Positions 9,491 through 18,987 of a DNA stretch of 55,251 nt are shown piece by piece. The stretch comes from an uncultured Muribaculaceae bacterium (GTDB lineage: Bacteria > Bacteroidota > Bacteroidia > Bacteroidales > Muribaculaceae): contig CANRCT010000021.1 in the NCBI GenBank assembly GCA_947629175.1, positions 1-55,251 of the forward strand, written 5' to 3'. Both the position numbers and the translations under genes were made by a program. The number at the start of each line of letters is the position of its first letter. Position 1 is the first letter of the stretch. The notes beneath the pieces are model-generated. The model had not been told where the DNA came from. It made no database searches and saw only the letters and a program-made list of their open reading frames with translations.

Positions 9491-10800
9491 AATACACACA
9501 TATAATATTTTTACTTTTGCTGATGATGACATCACCGGTGGAGACGGCAGCACAGATAGCGACTGAAACCGACACCTTCGCTGAGGATATCATCGACCTC
9601 CAGACTGAAATGAGGGAGAATCCCACGATTGAGGATCAGCAACTGGATGCTCCTTATGCCGGACGTATACCGTCGTTCATTCACCGTGCGCGAAATATCA
9701 TTACTACCAATGGCGAGGATTTCTCCTCATTGCGACATAAACTGAAATCTCCGGGGAGCCGCGTAGATATTCTGCATATCGGCGACAGCCATGTCCAGGC
9801 CGAATTCTCTACACAGGTGACACGCGACATGTTGCAGTTTGTATATGGCGACGGCGGCCGCGGACTGGTTTCGCCGCTTAAACTCGCCTCAACCAATCCT
9901 CCGTCGGACTACAGAGTGGAGAGCACATCTTCGTGGACAGCCTCAAGAGTGATAAAATCAGGTTCCGGAAACGACATGGGATTCAACGGACTTGCTCTGA
10001 AACTGCGTGGATCAAGCGGAAATCTTACATTTACCACTCGCGACGATGAGGAGACATTCGATCCATTCTCTGAAATAATGATGCTTGGCAAAGGAAAGAT
10101 CGACATATCCGGAGTTACGGATTCCGACAATAATACGATACCGTTTGAATATGTTTCCGACGGCAACACCACTCGGATCATCCTTGCGCGAAGCGTCAAT
10201 TCAGCCACAGTGAGATTCTCCACATTAGGAGGTTATACGTTTTCGGGCGCGTATCTTTCGGGGCAGAGACCGGGGTTGACATATAGTGTGATAGGCAATA
10301 ATGGAGCGACTTTTTCCACCTACAACTCCATCGCCTCTTTCTCTTCCGGAGTCGCTGCTCTATCACCTGATCTGGTAATAGTGTCGCTCGGCACTAACGA
10401 AGCATTCGGGCGTCTCGACCGTTCCTCATTACGTGCCTCACTTGGAGCTATGATCGAAAATATCCGTAAGAATACTCCCGAGGTGCCGATAATACTTGTA
10501 ACGCCGATGGAGTGCCAGCGCCGCGGATATGCAAGGCGTAAAGGACGTCGCCGCCGCGCATCATATTCCGTCAACTCCAATATAGCAGCCTATCGCAACG
10601 AGATCCTAAACTTCGGACGGCAACACAATATAGCCGTTTATGATCTGTATGATATCGCTGGCGGAAACGGAGCCTCAAACCAGTGGCTTGCTGCCGGTCT
10701 GATGGGTAAGGACAGGGTGCATCTTACTGCATCGGGCTACAGACTCCAAGGGATGCTCCTTTATGAAGCGCTGTTAAATTTATTTGAATTAAAACAGTAA
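9487..10800 (+). CDS. exported SGNH/GDSL hydrolase-like protein (2)
   Basis: A 437-aa protein with a signal peptide (IIFLLLLMMTSPVETAAQ, residues 5-22). SGNH motifs: ILHIGDSHVQAEF (about residue 94-106, catalytic Ser), SLGTNEAFG (about 300) and KDRVHLTASGY near the C-terminus (Asp/His pair). Between the Ser and Asn blocks lies a beta-rich insert of roughly 150 residues, possibly a carbohydrate-binding sandwich as seen in some O-acetyltransferases and acetyl esterases. It is paralogous in layout to the preceding gene, overlapping it by 4 nt. The MBOAT gene starts 14 bases after its stop. Inference: periplasmic transferase or esterase partner of the MBOAT protein. Confidence 0.78.
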   Translation: MKYTHIIFLLLLMMTSPVETAAQIATETDTFAEDIIDLQTEMRENPTIEDQQLDAPYAGRIPSFIHRARNIITTNGEDFSSLRHKLKSPGSRVDILHIGDSHVQAEFSTQVTRDMLQFVYGDGGRGLVSPLKLASTNPPSDYRVESTSSWTASRVIKSGSGNDMGFNGLALKLRGSSGNLTFTTRDDEETFDPFSEIMMLGKGKIDISGVTDSDNNTIPFEYVSDGNTTRIILARSVNSATVRFSTLGGYTFSGAYLSGQRPGLTYSVIGNNGATFSTYNSIASFSSGVAALSPDLVIVSLGTNEAFGRLDRSSLRASLGAMIENIRKNTPEVPIILVTPMECQRRGYARRKGRRRRASYSVNSNIAAYRNEILNFGRQHNIAVYDLYDIAGGNGASNQWLAAGLMGKDRVHLTASGYRLQGMLLYEALLNLFELKQ

Positions 10801-10813
10801 TCCTCTGACTGAT

Positions 10814-12328
10814 ATGTCGAACGTTTTTCTTCACTTACCTGATATAGGTCAGTATCTGCCTGTCATAGATCCCGACAGACTGACTGAAGTCTTGCGCTTT
10901 GACGCCGGCAATCCGTTGCTGTTCAATACCGGACTGTTTATGATTCTTTTCACTGCTTTTATCGGCATATACGCTTTGCTTAGCCGCTTCAAGTATGTGA
11001 AGATGATCTTTGTAATACTGTTCTCGCTGTATTTCTATTATAAATCGTCGGCCGAATGCTGTTTCATATTGCTCGGAGTGTGCGTATTCGACTATATTCT
11101 GGGCATCGGACTCGGATCGGCGAAGAAAGGATGGATACGAAAAACGTGCGTGCTGATCAATGTGCTGGTCAATCTCGGGATGCTTGCATATTTCAAGTAT
11201 TTCAATCTTCTCGCACAGACTGTGGCCGATTTCGCCGACAAGGAGTTTGACGCTCTCGATATCATTCTGCCCGCAGGAATTTCATTCTTCACGTTCAGGT
11301 CGATCAGCTATATTGTCGACATCTATCGTCGTCAGATCGAGCCCTGCCGTGATTTTCTTGCCTACACTTTCTATCTGACCTTTTTTCCTCCGCTGCTGGC
11401 CGGCCCTGTGGTCAGGGCGAAGGAGATGCTGCCGCAGGTGCATGCCAATCCGAGGGCCACACGGGCCATGATGGCCGAAGGTCTGTATCTGATAATGTGC
11501 GGCCTCGTGAAGAAGATTGTCGTTGCCGACTATTTGAGTCAGAACTTCGTCGACCGTGTGTTCGACAGTCCGGCTCTTTTCAGCGGTTTCGAGAATATGC
11601 TCGCTGTCTACGGATTCTCTATCCAGCTGTATTGCGACTTTTCAGGCTACAGCGACATGGCCATCGGCATAGCTCTGCTGCTCGGATATAATTTCCTCGA
11701 CAACTTCCGTTCACCGTTCAAATCACAGAATCCTTCGGAATTCTGGCGCCGGTGGCATATATCGCTGTCGTCGTGGCTCCGCGATTACCTCTACATACCT
11801 TTGGGAGGCAACCGGTGCTCCCGCTTCAGGAAAAATGCCAATCTGATGACCACTATGGTGCTCGGCGGCCTGTGGCATGGAGCGTCATGGATGTATGTGA
11901 TATGGGGCGGATTGCACGGATCGTTTCTTATAGCCCACAAAGAGATCAAGAAAGCATTGCCTCCGCGGCGCCCGACCTGGTGGCGCAGGGCGTTCAACGT
12001 GTTCCTGACATTCAACCTCGTGGCGTTCGCATTCATGTTTTTCCGTGCGCGATCCATGGAGTCGGTAGGCGATATGCTTGGCCAGATATTCGGAGATTTC
12101 CATCTGTCGGTAGCCCCCGCCTTTATCAGCGGATATCTCGCGATAGTGCTTATTATGGCGGGAGCGTTCCTGATGCATTTCGCTCCTGAAAGCTGGACTC
12201 GTTCGCTGAAAGGACTATATGCCCGTATGCCTCTTGTTGTTCAGACGATAGTATTGGCGATAGTCATTCTGATCATCATACAGGTCAGAGGCTCCGATAT
12301 AGTTCCGTTCGTTTACCTGCAGTACTGA
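10814..12328 (+). CDS. MBOAT family O-acyltransferase (AlgI/DltB-like)
   Basis: Polytopic membrane acyltransferase, 504 aa, expected to carry acyl (probably acetyl) groups across the inner membrane to periplasmic SGNH partners. Signature motifs are present: PEFW-like FWRRWHISLSSWLRDYLYIP (about residues 310-329), then GGLWHGASWMYVIWGGLHG with the invariant MBOAT histidine at residue 355. About ten or more hydrophobic segments cover its length. The adjacent pair of SGNH proteins matches the alginate AlgI/J/X and peptidoglycan PatA/PatB logic. It ends the ftsY operon, and nrdG converges on it with only 10 bases between stops. Confidence 0.9.
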   Translation: MSNVFLHLPDIGQYLPVIDPDRLTEVLRFDAGNPLLFNTGLFMILFTAFIGIYALLSRFKYVKMIFVILFSLYFYYKSSAECCFILLGVCVFDYILGIGLGSAKKGWIRKTCVLINVLVNLGMLAYFKYFNLLAQTVADFADKEFDALDIILPAGISFFTFRSISYIVDIYRRQIEPCRDFLAYTFYLTFFPPLLAGPVVRAKEMLPQVHANPRATRAMMAEGLYLIMCGLVKKIVVADYLSQNFVDRVFDSPALFSGFENMLAVYGFSIQLYCDFSGYSDMAIGIALLLGYNFLDNFRSPFKSQNPSEFWRRWHISLSSWLRDYLYIPLGGNRCSRFRKNANLMTTMVLGGLWHGASWMYVIWGGLHGSFLIAHKEIKKALPPRRPTWWRRAFNVFLTFNLVAFAFMFFRARSMESVGDMLGQIFGDFHLSVAPAFISGYLAIVLIMAGAFLMHFAPESWTRSLKGLYARMPLVVQTIVLAIVILIIIQVRGSDIVPFVYLQY

Positions 12329-12338
12329 CCGCTTACAT

Positions 12339-12821
12339 TCAGAAATCGGAATGCCACTCCACAATCCTGTCGGGGCGGGAGAGGGCGACATCGATCAGGC
12401 GCTGGTTGGCGGATCCTCTGAAAAGAAGGGATATGTCGCGCTGACTCTCGATGAAGGGGCCGTCGACAACTACATCAACCGTCTGTACGAGATCTTTTGC
12501 CGCGGGGTTCTCCATTAATTCTTCGTAACGGAACCCTGTGTAAAGCCATATATTACGTCCGCGACGCTTCAGTTCCCGGCAGAAAGGCGCTACATCCTTG
12601 GCCTGATAGACTGGATCGCCGCCAGTAAGGGTGACATCGGCGTCGGCACTGTCAACAATGTCGAGCAGTTCTTCGGCCGACATGTCTCTTCCGGCATCCA
12701 TGGGCCATGACTGAGGATTGTGGCATCCGGGACATTCATGGCGGCATCCGGCAAAATAGATGGCGGTCCGGAGTCCCGGACCGTCCACCGATGTTCCTTC
12801 GATTATGTCGATGACCATCAT
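12339..12821 (-). CDS. nrdG: anaerobic ribonucleotide reductase activating protein
   Basis: Radical-SAM activase that installs the glycyl radical on NrdD under anaerobic conditions. At 160 aa it has the cluster motif CRHECPGC (CxxxCxxC, about residues 31-38) followed by HNPQSW, the NrdG pattern, and LTGGDPVYQ for SAM binding. The start overlaps the nrdD stop by 4 nt, so the two are made together. Confidence 0.95.
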   Translation of the reverse strand: MMVIDIIEGTSVDGPGLRTAIYFAGCRHECPGCHNPQSWPMDAGRDMSAEELLDIVDSADADVTLTGGDPVYQAKDVAPFCRELKRRGRNIWLYTGFRYEELMENPAAKDLVQTVDVVVDGPFIESQRDISLLFRGSANQRLIDVALSRPDRIVEWHSDF

Positions 12822-15025
12822 TTGTGCACCACTCGATCGTTAAGTTCGGCGAGCTTGGCATTGTTCCAGCGGTCGGTCGTACCGACGAGGTAGCCGGTGA
12901 TGCGCTGAAGCTTGTCGATATTCTTGCTTCCGCATTTCGGACATGTCGTCAGACCGTCCTGAGCGTCCTCATAACCGCATTCCATGCACCGGTTGCGGTT
13001 GTGGTTGACCGAGCAGTAGCCAATATTGTAACGATCCATCAGATCCACTATGTCGGAGATCGCCTGGGGATTATGTGTCGCGTCGCCGTCGATCTCCACA
13101 TAGAAGATATGACCACCTCCGGTAAGTTCGTGATAGGGAGCTTCTATCTGAGCCTTGTGGCGCGGCGAGCATTTATAGTACACCGGCACGTGATTGGAGT
13201 TGGTGTAGTAGATTTTGTCTGTCACACCGGGGATTATGCCGAAGCTCTTGCGGTCCTTGGAAGTGAATTTTCCTGAAAGCCCCTCAGCCGGCGTTGCGAG
13301 CACGGAGAAATTGTGCTGATATTTCTCCGAAAATTCATTGACGCGGCTCCGCATATGGCTGACGATCCGCAGACCGAGTGCCTGCGCCTCTTCGCTCTCG
13401 CCATGATGCTTGCCTATCAGTGCTACGAGACATTCGGCGAGGCCGATGAATCCGATGCCGAGCGTACCTTGATTGATGACGCTCTCAATCGTCTGGCCGG
13501 AGGAAAGATTCTCGCTGCCGTTCCACAGCCGCGACATCAGCAGAGGGAACTGCTTGGCCAGAGCGGTCTTCTGGAAGTCGAAACGGTCGCATAGCTGACG
13601 GGCGGTGATATCAAGCACGTCGTCAAGCTTCTGCATGAACCGGTCGATGCGCTCCTCTTTGTCCTTGATCATCATGCATTCGATGGCTATGCGGACGATA
13701 TTGATAGTGGAGAAACTCAGATTGCCACGTCCGATTGAAGTCTTCTCGCCATAACGGTTTTCAAATACACGCGTGCGGCATCCCATCGTGGCAACCTCGT
13801 ATTTATAGCGCTCGGGATCGTTGGCATCCCATTTTTCGTGATGATTGTAAGTGGCATCGAGATTCACGAAGTTGGGGAAGAACCGTCGGGCAGTCACCTT
13901 GCAGGCGAGTTTGTAGAGATCATAGTTGCGGTCGCCCGGAAGATAGCTTACACCACGCTTTTTCTTCCAGATCTGTATCGGGAAGATCGCCGTGGCTCCG
14001 TTGCCGACACCTTCGTAAGTGGATATGAGCAGTTCGCGGATCACACAGCGTCCTTCGGCCGAAGTATCCGTGCCATAGTTGATGGAGCTGAATACCACCT
14101 GGTTGCCACCGCGTGAGTGGATGGTGTTCATATTGTGTATGAACGCTTCCATTGCCTGATGTACACGCTCTACCGTGCGGTTGATAGCGTGCTGTTTGAG
14201 CCTTTCGTCGCCATCAAGCCCGTCGAGAGACTTTGTCAGGAAATCATCGATCTCCGCGTTATATAAATGGCTGAGATCATTTCCGGTCAGGCTCTCGAGA
14301 GTCTTGAGCTCTTCGATATACGAGCTGCGCACATATGGAGCAAGATAAAAGTCAAATGCTGGAATAGCCTGGCCGCCATGCATTTCGTTCTGGGCTGTCT
14401 CCAACGAGATGCATGCTATGATGCTTGCGGTCTCTATCCGTTTGGCTGGTCGGGATTCGCCATGACCGGCGCAGAATCCATATTTCAGTATCCGGTCGAG
14501 GGGGTGCTGTACGCAAGTTAGGCTTTTTGTGGGATAATAATCCTTGTCATGGATGTGCAGATATCCGTTCTTCACCGCCTCACGGGCTTCCTGCGACAGA
14601 AGATAGTCATCGACAAACGGTTTGGTTGTCTCACTGGCAAACTTCATCATCATACCGGCAGGGGAGTCGGTATTCATGTTGGCGTTCTCGCGGGTGATGT
14701 CGTTGCTCTTGGCCTCAATTATCTCAAGAAACATGTCGCGGGTCTTCGCGCGGCGGGCTATGCTACGCTGGTCGCGATAGGCGATATAGCGCTTGGCCAC
14801 CTCCTTGCGGGGGCTTTTCATCAGTTCGATCTCCACACGGTCCTGTATCTCCTCGACGGTCATACGCTCATTACCGGTCACTCCGATACGGTCAACGATT
14901 TTATGGATGAGAGTTTCGTCTTCCCCCATTTCAGTCTGCAGCATAGCCTTACGGATGGCTGCTTTGATTTTTTCTTCGTTGTAGCCTACGACACGGCCGT
15001 CGCGTTTGATCACGATCTGTATCAT
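12818..15025 (-). CDS. nrdD: anaerobic ribonucleoside-triphosphate reductase
   Basis: Class III ribonucleotide reductase making dNTPs without oxygen. From the start chosen here (MIQIVIKRDGRVV) it has 735 aa: an N-terminal ATP-cone (about 1-95), the catalytic ten-strand barrel, a C-terminal zinc site (CMECG ... CPKCG) and the glycyl-radical motif RITGYLVG with Gly near residue 711. The frame runs open to 15070, but a perfect promoter -7 element (TAATTTTG on the minus strand) lies at 15058-15065 inside that extension, so translation must begin downstream of it. It is likely regulated through the direct repeats at 15121-15203. No aerobic class I enzyme is in the window. Confidence 0.95.
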   Translation of the reverse strand: MIQIVIKRDGRVVGYNEEKIKAAIRKAMLQTEMGEDETLIHKIVDRIGVTGNERMTVEEIQDRVEIELMKSPRKEVAKRYIAYRDQRSIARRAKTRDMFLEIIEAKSNDITRENANMNTDSPAGMMMKFASETTKPFVDDYLLSQEAREAVKNGYLHIHDKDYYPTKSLTCVQHPLDRILKYGFCAGHGESRPAKRIETASIIACISLETAQNEMHGGQAIPAFDFYLAPYVRSSYIEELKTLESLTGNDLSHLYNAEIDDFLTKSLDGLDGDERLKQHAINRTVERVHQAMEAFIHNMNTIHSRGGNQVVFSSINYGTDTSAEGRCVIRELLISTYEGVGNGATAIFPIQIWKKKRGVSYLPGDRNYDLYKLACKVTARRFFPNFVNLDATYNHHEKWDANDPERYKYEVATMGCRTRVFENRYGEKTSIGRGNLSFSTINIVRIAIECMMIKDKEERIDRFMQKLDDVLDITARQLCDRFDFQKTALAKQFPLLMSRLWNGSENLSSGQTIESVINQGTLGIGFIGLAECLVALIGKHHGESEEAQALGLRIVSHMRSRVNEFSEKYQHNFSVLATPAEGLSGKFTSKDRKSFGIIPGVTDKIYYTNSNHVPVYYKCSPRHKAQIEAPYHELTGGGHIFYVEIDGDATHNPQAISDIVDLMDRYNIGYCSVNHNRNRCMECGYEDAQDGLTTCPKCGSKNIDKLQRITGYLVGTTDRWNNAKLAELNDRVVHK

Positions 15026-15057
15026 CTGTTTTTCGATTTTGGTGTTAGTTGATGTCG

Positions 15058-15089
15058 CAAAATTATTCATTCTTCACAAACCGGACAAT
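15058..15089 (-). promoter_or_regulatory. nrdD promoter (decides the start)
   Basis: On the minus strand, TAATTTTG (plus coordinates 15065 down to 15058) is a perfect -7 element, with ATTG at 15089-15086 as a near -33 box 20 bases upstream. The expected start of transcription is near 15052, so the upstream in-frame ATG at 15070 cannot be used from this promoter; the ATG at 15025 fits. Confidence 0.65.
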
Positions 15090-15120
15090 ATTTGACCGCG
15101 ATATTTTCCAACAATATTCT

Positions 15121-15203
15121 GTTTTGGATAACTTTTCATGTTGACTAAAATTTCAAATCGCGTATTATCAATATATTACAAATGAGTTTTGGATAACTTT
15201 TCA
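15121..15203. repeat. 18-bp direct repeat pair upstream of nrdD
   Basis: GTTTTGGATAACTTTTCA occurs at 15121-15138 and again, without mismatch, at 15186-15203 (65 bp apart start to start, close to six helical turns). On the minus strand each reads TGAAAAGTTATCCAAAAC. The pair lies about 30 to 115 bp upstream of the nrdD -33 region. It is a candidate operator; the core TTATCCAAA is one mismatch from a DnaA box (TTATNCACA). Confidence 0.6.
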
Positions 15204-15385
15204 GAAGTTTCGGCTATTGATGTTTGCAATTATGTCTCATCGATGCTTTCTCGCTGTGAGACGATCTTTCAACACTGTTGTCAGGCGACACCTCTTTTCT
15301 GCCGTATTGTCCGGTCTCATACATCATTACAACAGATGCTTTTGTTCTACTATCAATAATGAGGTATAATCTCATCAAAATTTAT

Positions 15386-15393
15386 TAATTTTG
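15386..15393 (+). promoter_or_regulatory. -7 element TAATTTTG for menDBCE
   Basis: A perfect TAnnTTTG element lies 20 bases before the menD ATG at 15414, predicting a leader of only about 15 nt. No clear -33 TTTG is found at the usual spacing. Confidence 0.6.
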
Positions 15394-15413
15394 CCAGACC
15401 AAGCAAGAATGAA

Positions 15414-17123
15414 ATGGCTGAGACAACAGACAAATGGATATGTCGGGAAATCATGTCGCTTCTGAAGGAATTCGGAGTGACTGCCATTGTCGTATCCCCC
15501 GGATCGCGCAATGCGCCGCTCCTTGTGGCCGCAGCGAAAGAAGAATGCTTCAGATTAGTTCCTGTTGCAGATGAACGTTCGGCGGCTTTCGTCGCTCTTG
15601 GCCTGGCATCGGTCAGTGACACCCCGGTGCCTGTAGTGTGCACATCGGGCACTGCTGTTCTGAACTACGGACCGGCTGTCGCCGAAGCCTTTTACAGAGC
15701 GTTGCCGCTGATTGTCATATCTGCCGACCGACCATATGAATGGATTGATCAGGATGATTCTCAGACAATACATCAGCATGGTGTACTGAACAATTTTGTA
15801 AAGGGAAGCTATGATGTCGATGAATCTGCTACCGATGCCGACCGATGGTATGCCAACAGGATGATCAACGATGCGCTCACCCTCGCTGTCAGCGGTCGCC
15901 GTGGGCCTGTCCATATCAATGTCAGACTTGACGCCCCGCTTGGACGGATGTCGGACGCGGCCCATCCGGCACCGCGCAAGATCGCCACGCTCTGCCCGCG
16001 TGAGGATCTAACAGTAAGCGATGCCCGTGAATACGGCCGCCGCCTTGCCTCGCCTCGCAGAGTAATGATCATCGCCGGATTTCTCGCGCCTTCCAGCCGC
16101 CTCAATCAGGCTCTTGCACGATTGGCTCGACTGCCCAATTTCGTTGTGCTTACCGAAACCATAGCCAATCTTCACAGTCAGCTGTTCATCAACCGTATTG
16201 ACACGACATTGAGTCAGATGTCGGATGATGAGCGCCGTGAACTCCGGCCCGACGTAGTCATCACTCTCGGAGGAGCGCTTGTAAGCCGCCACATCAAGGA
16301 ATATATCCGTTCTTTAGACAATGTGGAGCATTGGAGCGTAGGGCATACCCACACGACGGTCGACTGTTTTTGTCATCTGTCGCTCCGCATAGAAATGCGT
16401 CCGGAAGTGTTTTTTGCGCAACTGGCATCGGCAATGCAGCCTCACCAGGCGTCGTGCGATTATTCACGGCGGTGGGAACTTCTGGCACGCAAAGCGGAAG
16501 CGACCCATCAGGCCTACGTGGCCGCATCGCCATGGAGCGACATGAAAGCATTCGCCACATTCATGCCGATGATACCGCGCGAGGCCAATCTGCAGCTGTC
16601 AAACGGCACGCCTGTCAGATATGCGCAGCTGTTTGCCACACGCAACTATCACCGTTGCGACTGCAACCGTGGAGTGAGCGGAATCGACGGATGCACATCC
16701 ACTGCAATAGGAGCCGCTTTGGCCTATCCCGGCCATACCGTATTGGTGACCGGTGACATGTCGGCCCAATACGACGTAGGGGCATTAGCCTATGCGTCAC
16801 TTGCCCCACGTCTGCGCATAATCATGATGCGCAACGGAGGCGGAGCCATATTCAGATTTGTAGAGTCGACACGAAACCTCGACATCCTCGAACAGTATTT
16901 CACGCATCCACGACAATTTCCGGCACGGGATATCGCCAAAGCCTACGGCCTCGACTATTTCGAGGCTGCTAATGAAACGGCGCTGCGGGCCGTATTCGGC
17001 AAATTCATGGAATCGCCGCGGGCCGCACTGCTTGCCGTAGACACTCCTGCCGAGGAAAGCGCGGCAGTGCTTCGCGGTTATTTCAACCGGAAATCCAAGT
17101 ATTCAAACATTAAACACCAATAG
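15414..17123 (+). CDS. menD: SEPHCHC synthase MenD
   Basis: Thiamine-diphosphate enzyme that joins 2-oxoglutarate and isochorismate to give 2-succinyl-5-enolpyruvyl-6-hydroxy-3-cyclohexene-1-carboxylate. At 569 aa it is full length. [15 protein letters not shown] (about residues 22-36) is the isochorismate-binding signature, [11 protein letters not shown] carries the ThDP glutamate region, and [15 protein letters not shown] (about 447) begins the ThDP/Mg site. The menB gene follows after 2 bases. It is separated from menF by 7.4 kb. Confidence 0.95.
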   Translation: MAETTDKWICREIMSLLKEFGVTAIVVSPGSRNAPLLVAAAKEECFRLVPVADERSAAFVALGLASVSDTPVPVVCTSGTAVLNYGPAVAEAFYRALPLIVISADRPYEWIDQDDSQTIHQHGVLNNFVKGSYDVDESATDADRWYANRMINDALTLAVSGRRGPVHINVRLDAPLGRMSDAAHPAPRKIATLCPREDLTVSDAREYGRRLASPRRVMIIAGFLAPSSRLNQALARLARLPNFVVLTETIANLHSQLFINRIDTTLSQMSDDERRELRPDVVITLGGALVSRHIKEYIRSLDNVEHWSVGHTHTTVDCFCHLSLRIEMRPEVFFAQLASAMQPHQASCDYSRRWELLARKAEATHQAYVAASPWSDMKAFATFMPMIPREANLQLSNGTPVRYAQLFATRNYHRCDCNRGVSGIDGCTSTAIGAALAYPGHTVLVTGDMSAQYDVGALAYASLAPRLRIIMMRNGGGAIFRFVESTRNLDILEQYFTHPRQFPARDIAKAYGLDYFEAANETALRAVFGKFMESPRAALLAVDTPAEESAAVLRGYFNRKSKYSNIKHQ

Positions 17124-17125
17124 AT

Positions 17126-17944
17126 ATGAGAGACTGGAAAACGATAAAAAAATATGAGGACATACTCTTCGAACAGCTTGGCGGCATAGCCAAAATTACG
17201 ATCAACCGTCCGAGAGTCTACAATGCATTCCGGCCGCAGACCAACATGGAGATGCTCGATGCCATGGCCTACTGCCGGGAATGCCCCGAAATAGGAGTGA
17301 TCATCCTCACTGGCGCCGGCGACAAGGCATTTTGCTCCGGCGGCGACCAAAATGTCAAGGGGACCGGAGGTTATATCGATGCCAACGGAGTTCCGCGACT
17401 GAATGTGCTTGACCTTCACAAGGCGATCCGTTCTATCCCCAAGCCCGTGATAGCCATGGTCAACGGCTATGCGATCGGCGGAGGCAATGTGCTTCAGGTG
17501 GTCTGTGACCTGACTATAGCTTCAGAAAATGCCCGGTTCGGTCAGACGGGCCCGAAAGTAGGCAGCTTCGACGCCGGCTTCGGATCTTCGTATCTCGCAC
17601 GGTGCGTCGGCCAGAAAAAAGCGAGGGAAATATGGTTTCTCTGCAGGCAGTACACCGCAAAAGAAGCAGAAGAAATGGGCATGGTCAACAAGGTGGTGCC
17701 ATTCGAACGCCTTGAGGATGAAACAGTGGAGTGGTGCGAGACTATTCTGAAACGAAGCCCCATGGCTATCCGCATGATCAAACGGGCTCTCAACGCCGAA
17801 CTCGACGGACAGAGGGGACTGATGGAATTTGCCGGGGATGCCACGTTGCTCTACTATCTTATGGAAGAGGCTCAGGAGGGAAAAAACGCTTTTCTTGAGA
17901 AACGCGAGCCAGACTTCGGACAATTTCCCAAATTCCCCGGATAA
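17126..17944 (+). CDS. menB: 1,4-dihydroxy-2-naphthoyl-CoA synthase
   Basis: Crotonase-fold enzyme that closes the naphthoquinone ring from o-succinylbenzoyl-CoA. At 272 aa it is full length. [24 protein letters not shown] and [20 protein letters not shown] (about residues 114-133) form the active-site and oxyanion-hole region, and [15 protein letters not shown] is the MenB-specific signature with the catalytic Asp. It sits between menD and menC with gaps of 2 bases on each side. Confidence 0.97.
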   Translation: MRDWKTIKKYEDILFEQLGGIAKITINRPRVYNAFRPQTNMEMLDAMAYCRECPEIGVIILTGAGDKAFCSGGDQNVKGTGGYIDANGVPRLNVLDLHKAIRSIPKPVIAMVNGYAIGGGNVLQVVCDLTIASENARFGQTGPKVGSFDAGFGSSYLARCVGQKKAREIWFLCRQYTAKEAEEMGMVNKVVPFERLEDETVEWCETILKRSPMAIRMIKRALNAELDGQRGLMEFAGDATLLYYLMEEAQEGKNAFLEKREPDFGQFPKFPG

Positions 17945-17946
17945 GA

Positions 17947-18987
17947 ATGCTTAAAGCATCATACATCCCATATACTTTGCGTTTCGCTTTTGAAGCGATA
18001 ACCTCGCGCGAACACATGTTGGCCAAACCGACATATTTTCTAAAAGTATGGGACGACGAGCATCCGGAGGTGTCAGGTGTGGGAGAGTGCGCTCTGTTCC
18101 GCGGCCTCAGCTCCGATGACAGGGCGGATTATACTTCCGTCCTGTCAAGGGTGTGCGAGGAAATCCATGTATTCAATTATGAGGCGCTTAAGGATTATCC
18201 CTCAATCGTATTCGGAGTCGAGACAGCTCTTGCCGATCTGGATAACGGCGGACACATGCTTCCGTTCCCTTCAGACTGGACCGATGGCCGTAGCGGACTG
18301 CCGATAAACGGTCTGGTATGGATGGGCACCGCTGAAGAGATGGAGCGGCGGGCTGCAGAGAAGATTGATGAAGGGTTCGGATGTGTTAAGCTCAAGATAG
18401 GCGGATGCGATTTCAAAAGCGAACTCCAAATACTTGACCGCTTGAGACGACGATTCGGCCCCGAAAAACTTGAGATCCGGCTTGATGCAAACGGAGCATT
18501 CAAAGCTGATGAGGCCTTAGACAGGCTCCGCCGACTCGCAGTGTTTGACATACATTCCATTGAACAGCCGGTGGCCGCACATCAGTGGGATGCGATGCGC
18601 ATGATCTGCGAGGAATCTCCTGTCGACATCGCGCTTGACGAAGAACTTATAGGAATCGTTGACGACGCCGGACGCCAACGGATGCTTGAGGCTATTCGCC
18701 CGGCATACATCATTCTCAAACCGGCCCTTTGCGGCGGCTTTTCAGGCAGTGAAAGCTGGATTAAAGCAGCCGCCGAAGCGGGTGTGAAATGGTGGGTTAC
18801 GTCAGCTCTCGAATCCAACATAGGCCTCAATGCTCTTGCACAGTGGGTGGCCACGCTACATAACGATATGCCATCAGGGCTTGGGACAGGACAGCTGTAT
18901 ACCAACAACTTCCGGTCAGCAGTGGAACGCAGGGGGCCGATGCTTTACTATAATCCGAACGTAACTCCGGCGCGTCCAGAAATATGA
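17947..18987 (+). CDS. menC: o-succinylbenzoate synthase
   Basis: Enolase-superfamily dehydratase making o-succinylbenzoate from SHCHC. It has 346 aa, with CVKLKIGG (about residue 136; KxK catalytic lysine), IRLDANGAF (metal Asp), IEQPV (metal Glu) and ALDEEL (metal Asp), then ILKPALCGG (second catalytic Lys). Its stop overlaps the next start by 4 nt. The sequence TSALESNIGL near the end is typical of MenC rather than dipeptide epimerase. Confidence 0.93.
   Translation: MLKASYIPYTLRFAFEAITSREHMLAKPTYFLKVWDDEHPEVSGVGECALFRGLSSDDRADYTSVLSRVCEEIHVFNYEALKDYPSIVFGVETALADLDNGGHMLPFPSDWTDGRSGLPINGLVWMGTAEEMERRAAEKIDEGFGCVKLKIGGCDFKSELQILDRLRRRFGPEKLEIRLDANGAFKADEALDRLRRLAVFDIHSIEQPVAAHQWDAMRMICEESPVDIALDEELIGIVDDAGRQRMLEAIRPAYIILKPALCGGFSGSESWIKAAAEAGVKWWVTSALESNIGLNALAQWVATLHNDMPSGLGTGQLYTNNFRSAVERRGPMLYYNPNVTPARPEI

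Larger units (their letters stand above)
15026..15413. other. divergent intergenic region nrdD/menD
   Basis: This 388-bp gap holds the nrdD promoter (15058-15089), the 18-bp direct repeats (15121-15203) and the menD -7 element (15386-15393). The rest, about 15204-15380, is AT-rich; no tRNA, riboswitch or plausible small gene is evident in it. It is the longest non-coding stretch in the window apart from the region holding RNase P RNA. Confidence 0.7.

Noticed and set aside
15026-15413. NrdR boxes in the nrdD promoter
   Set aside because: Only partial AATATTGT matches were seen, far from the 16-bp consensus.
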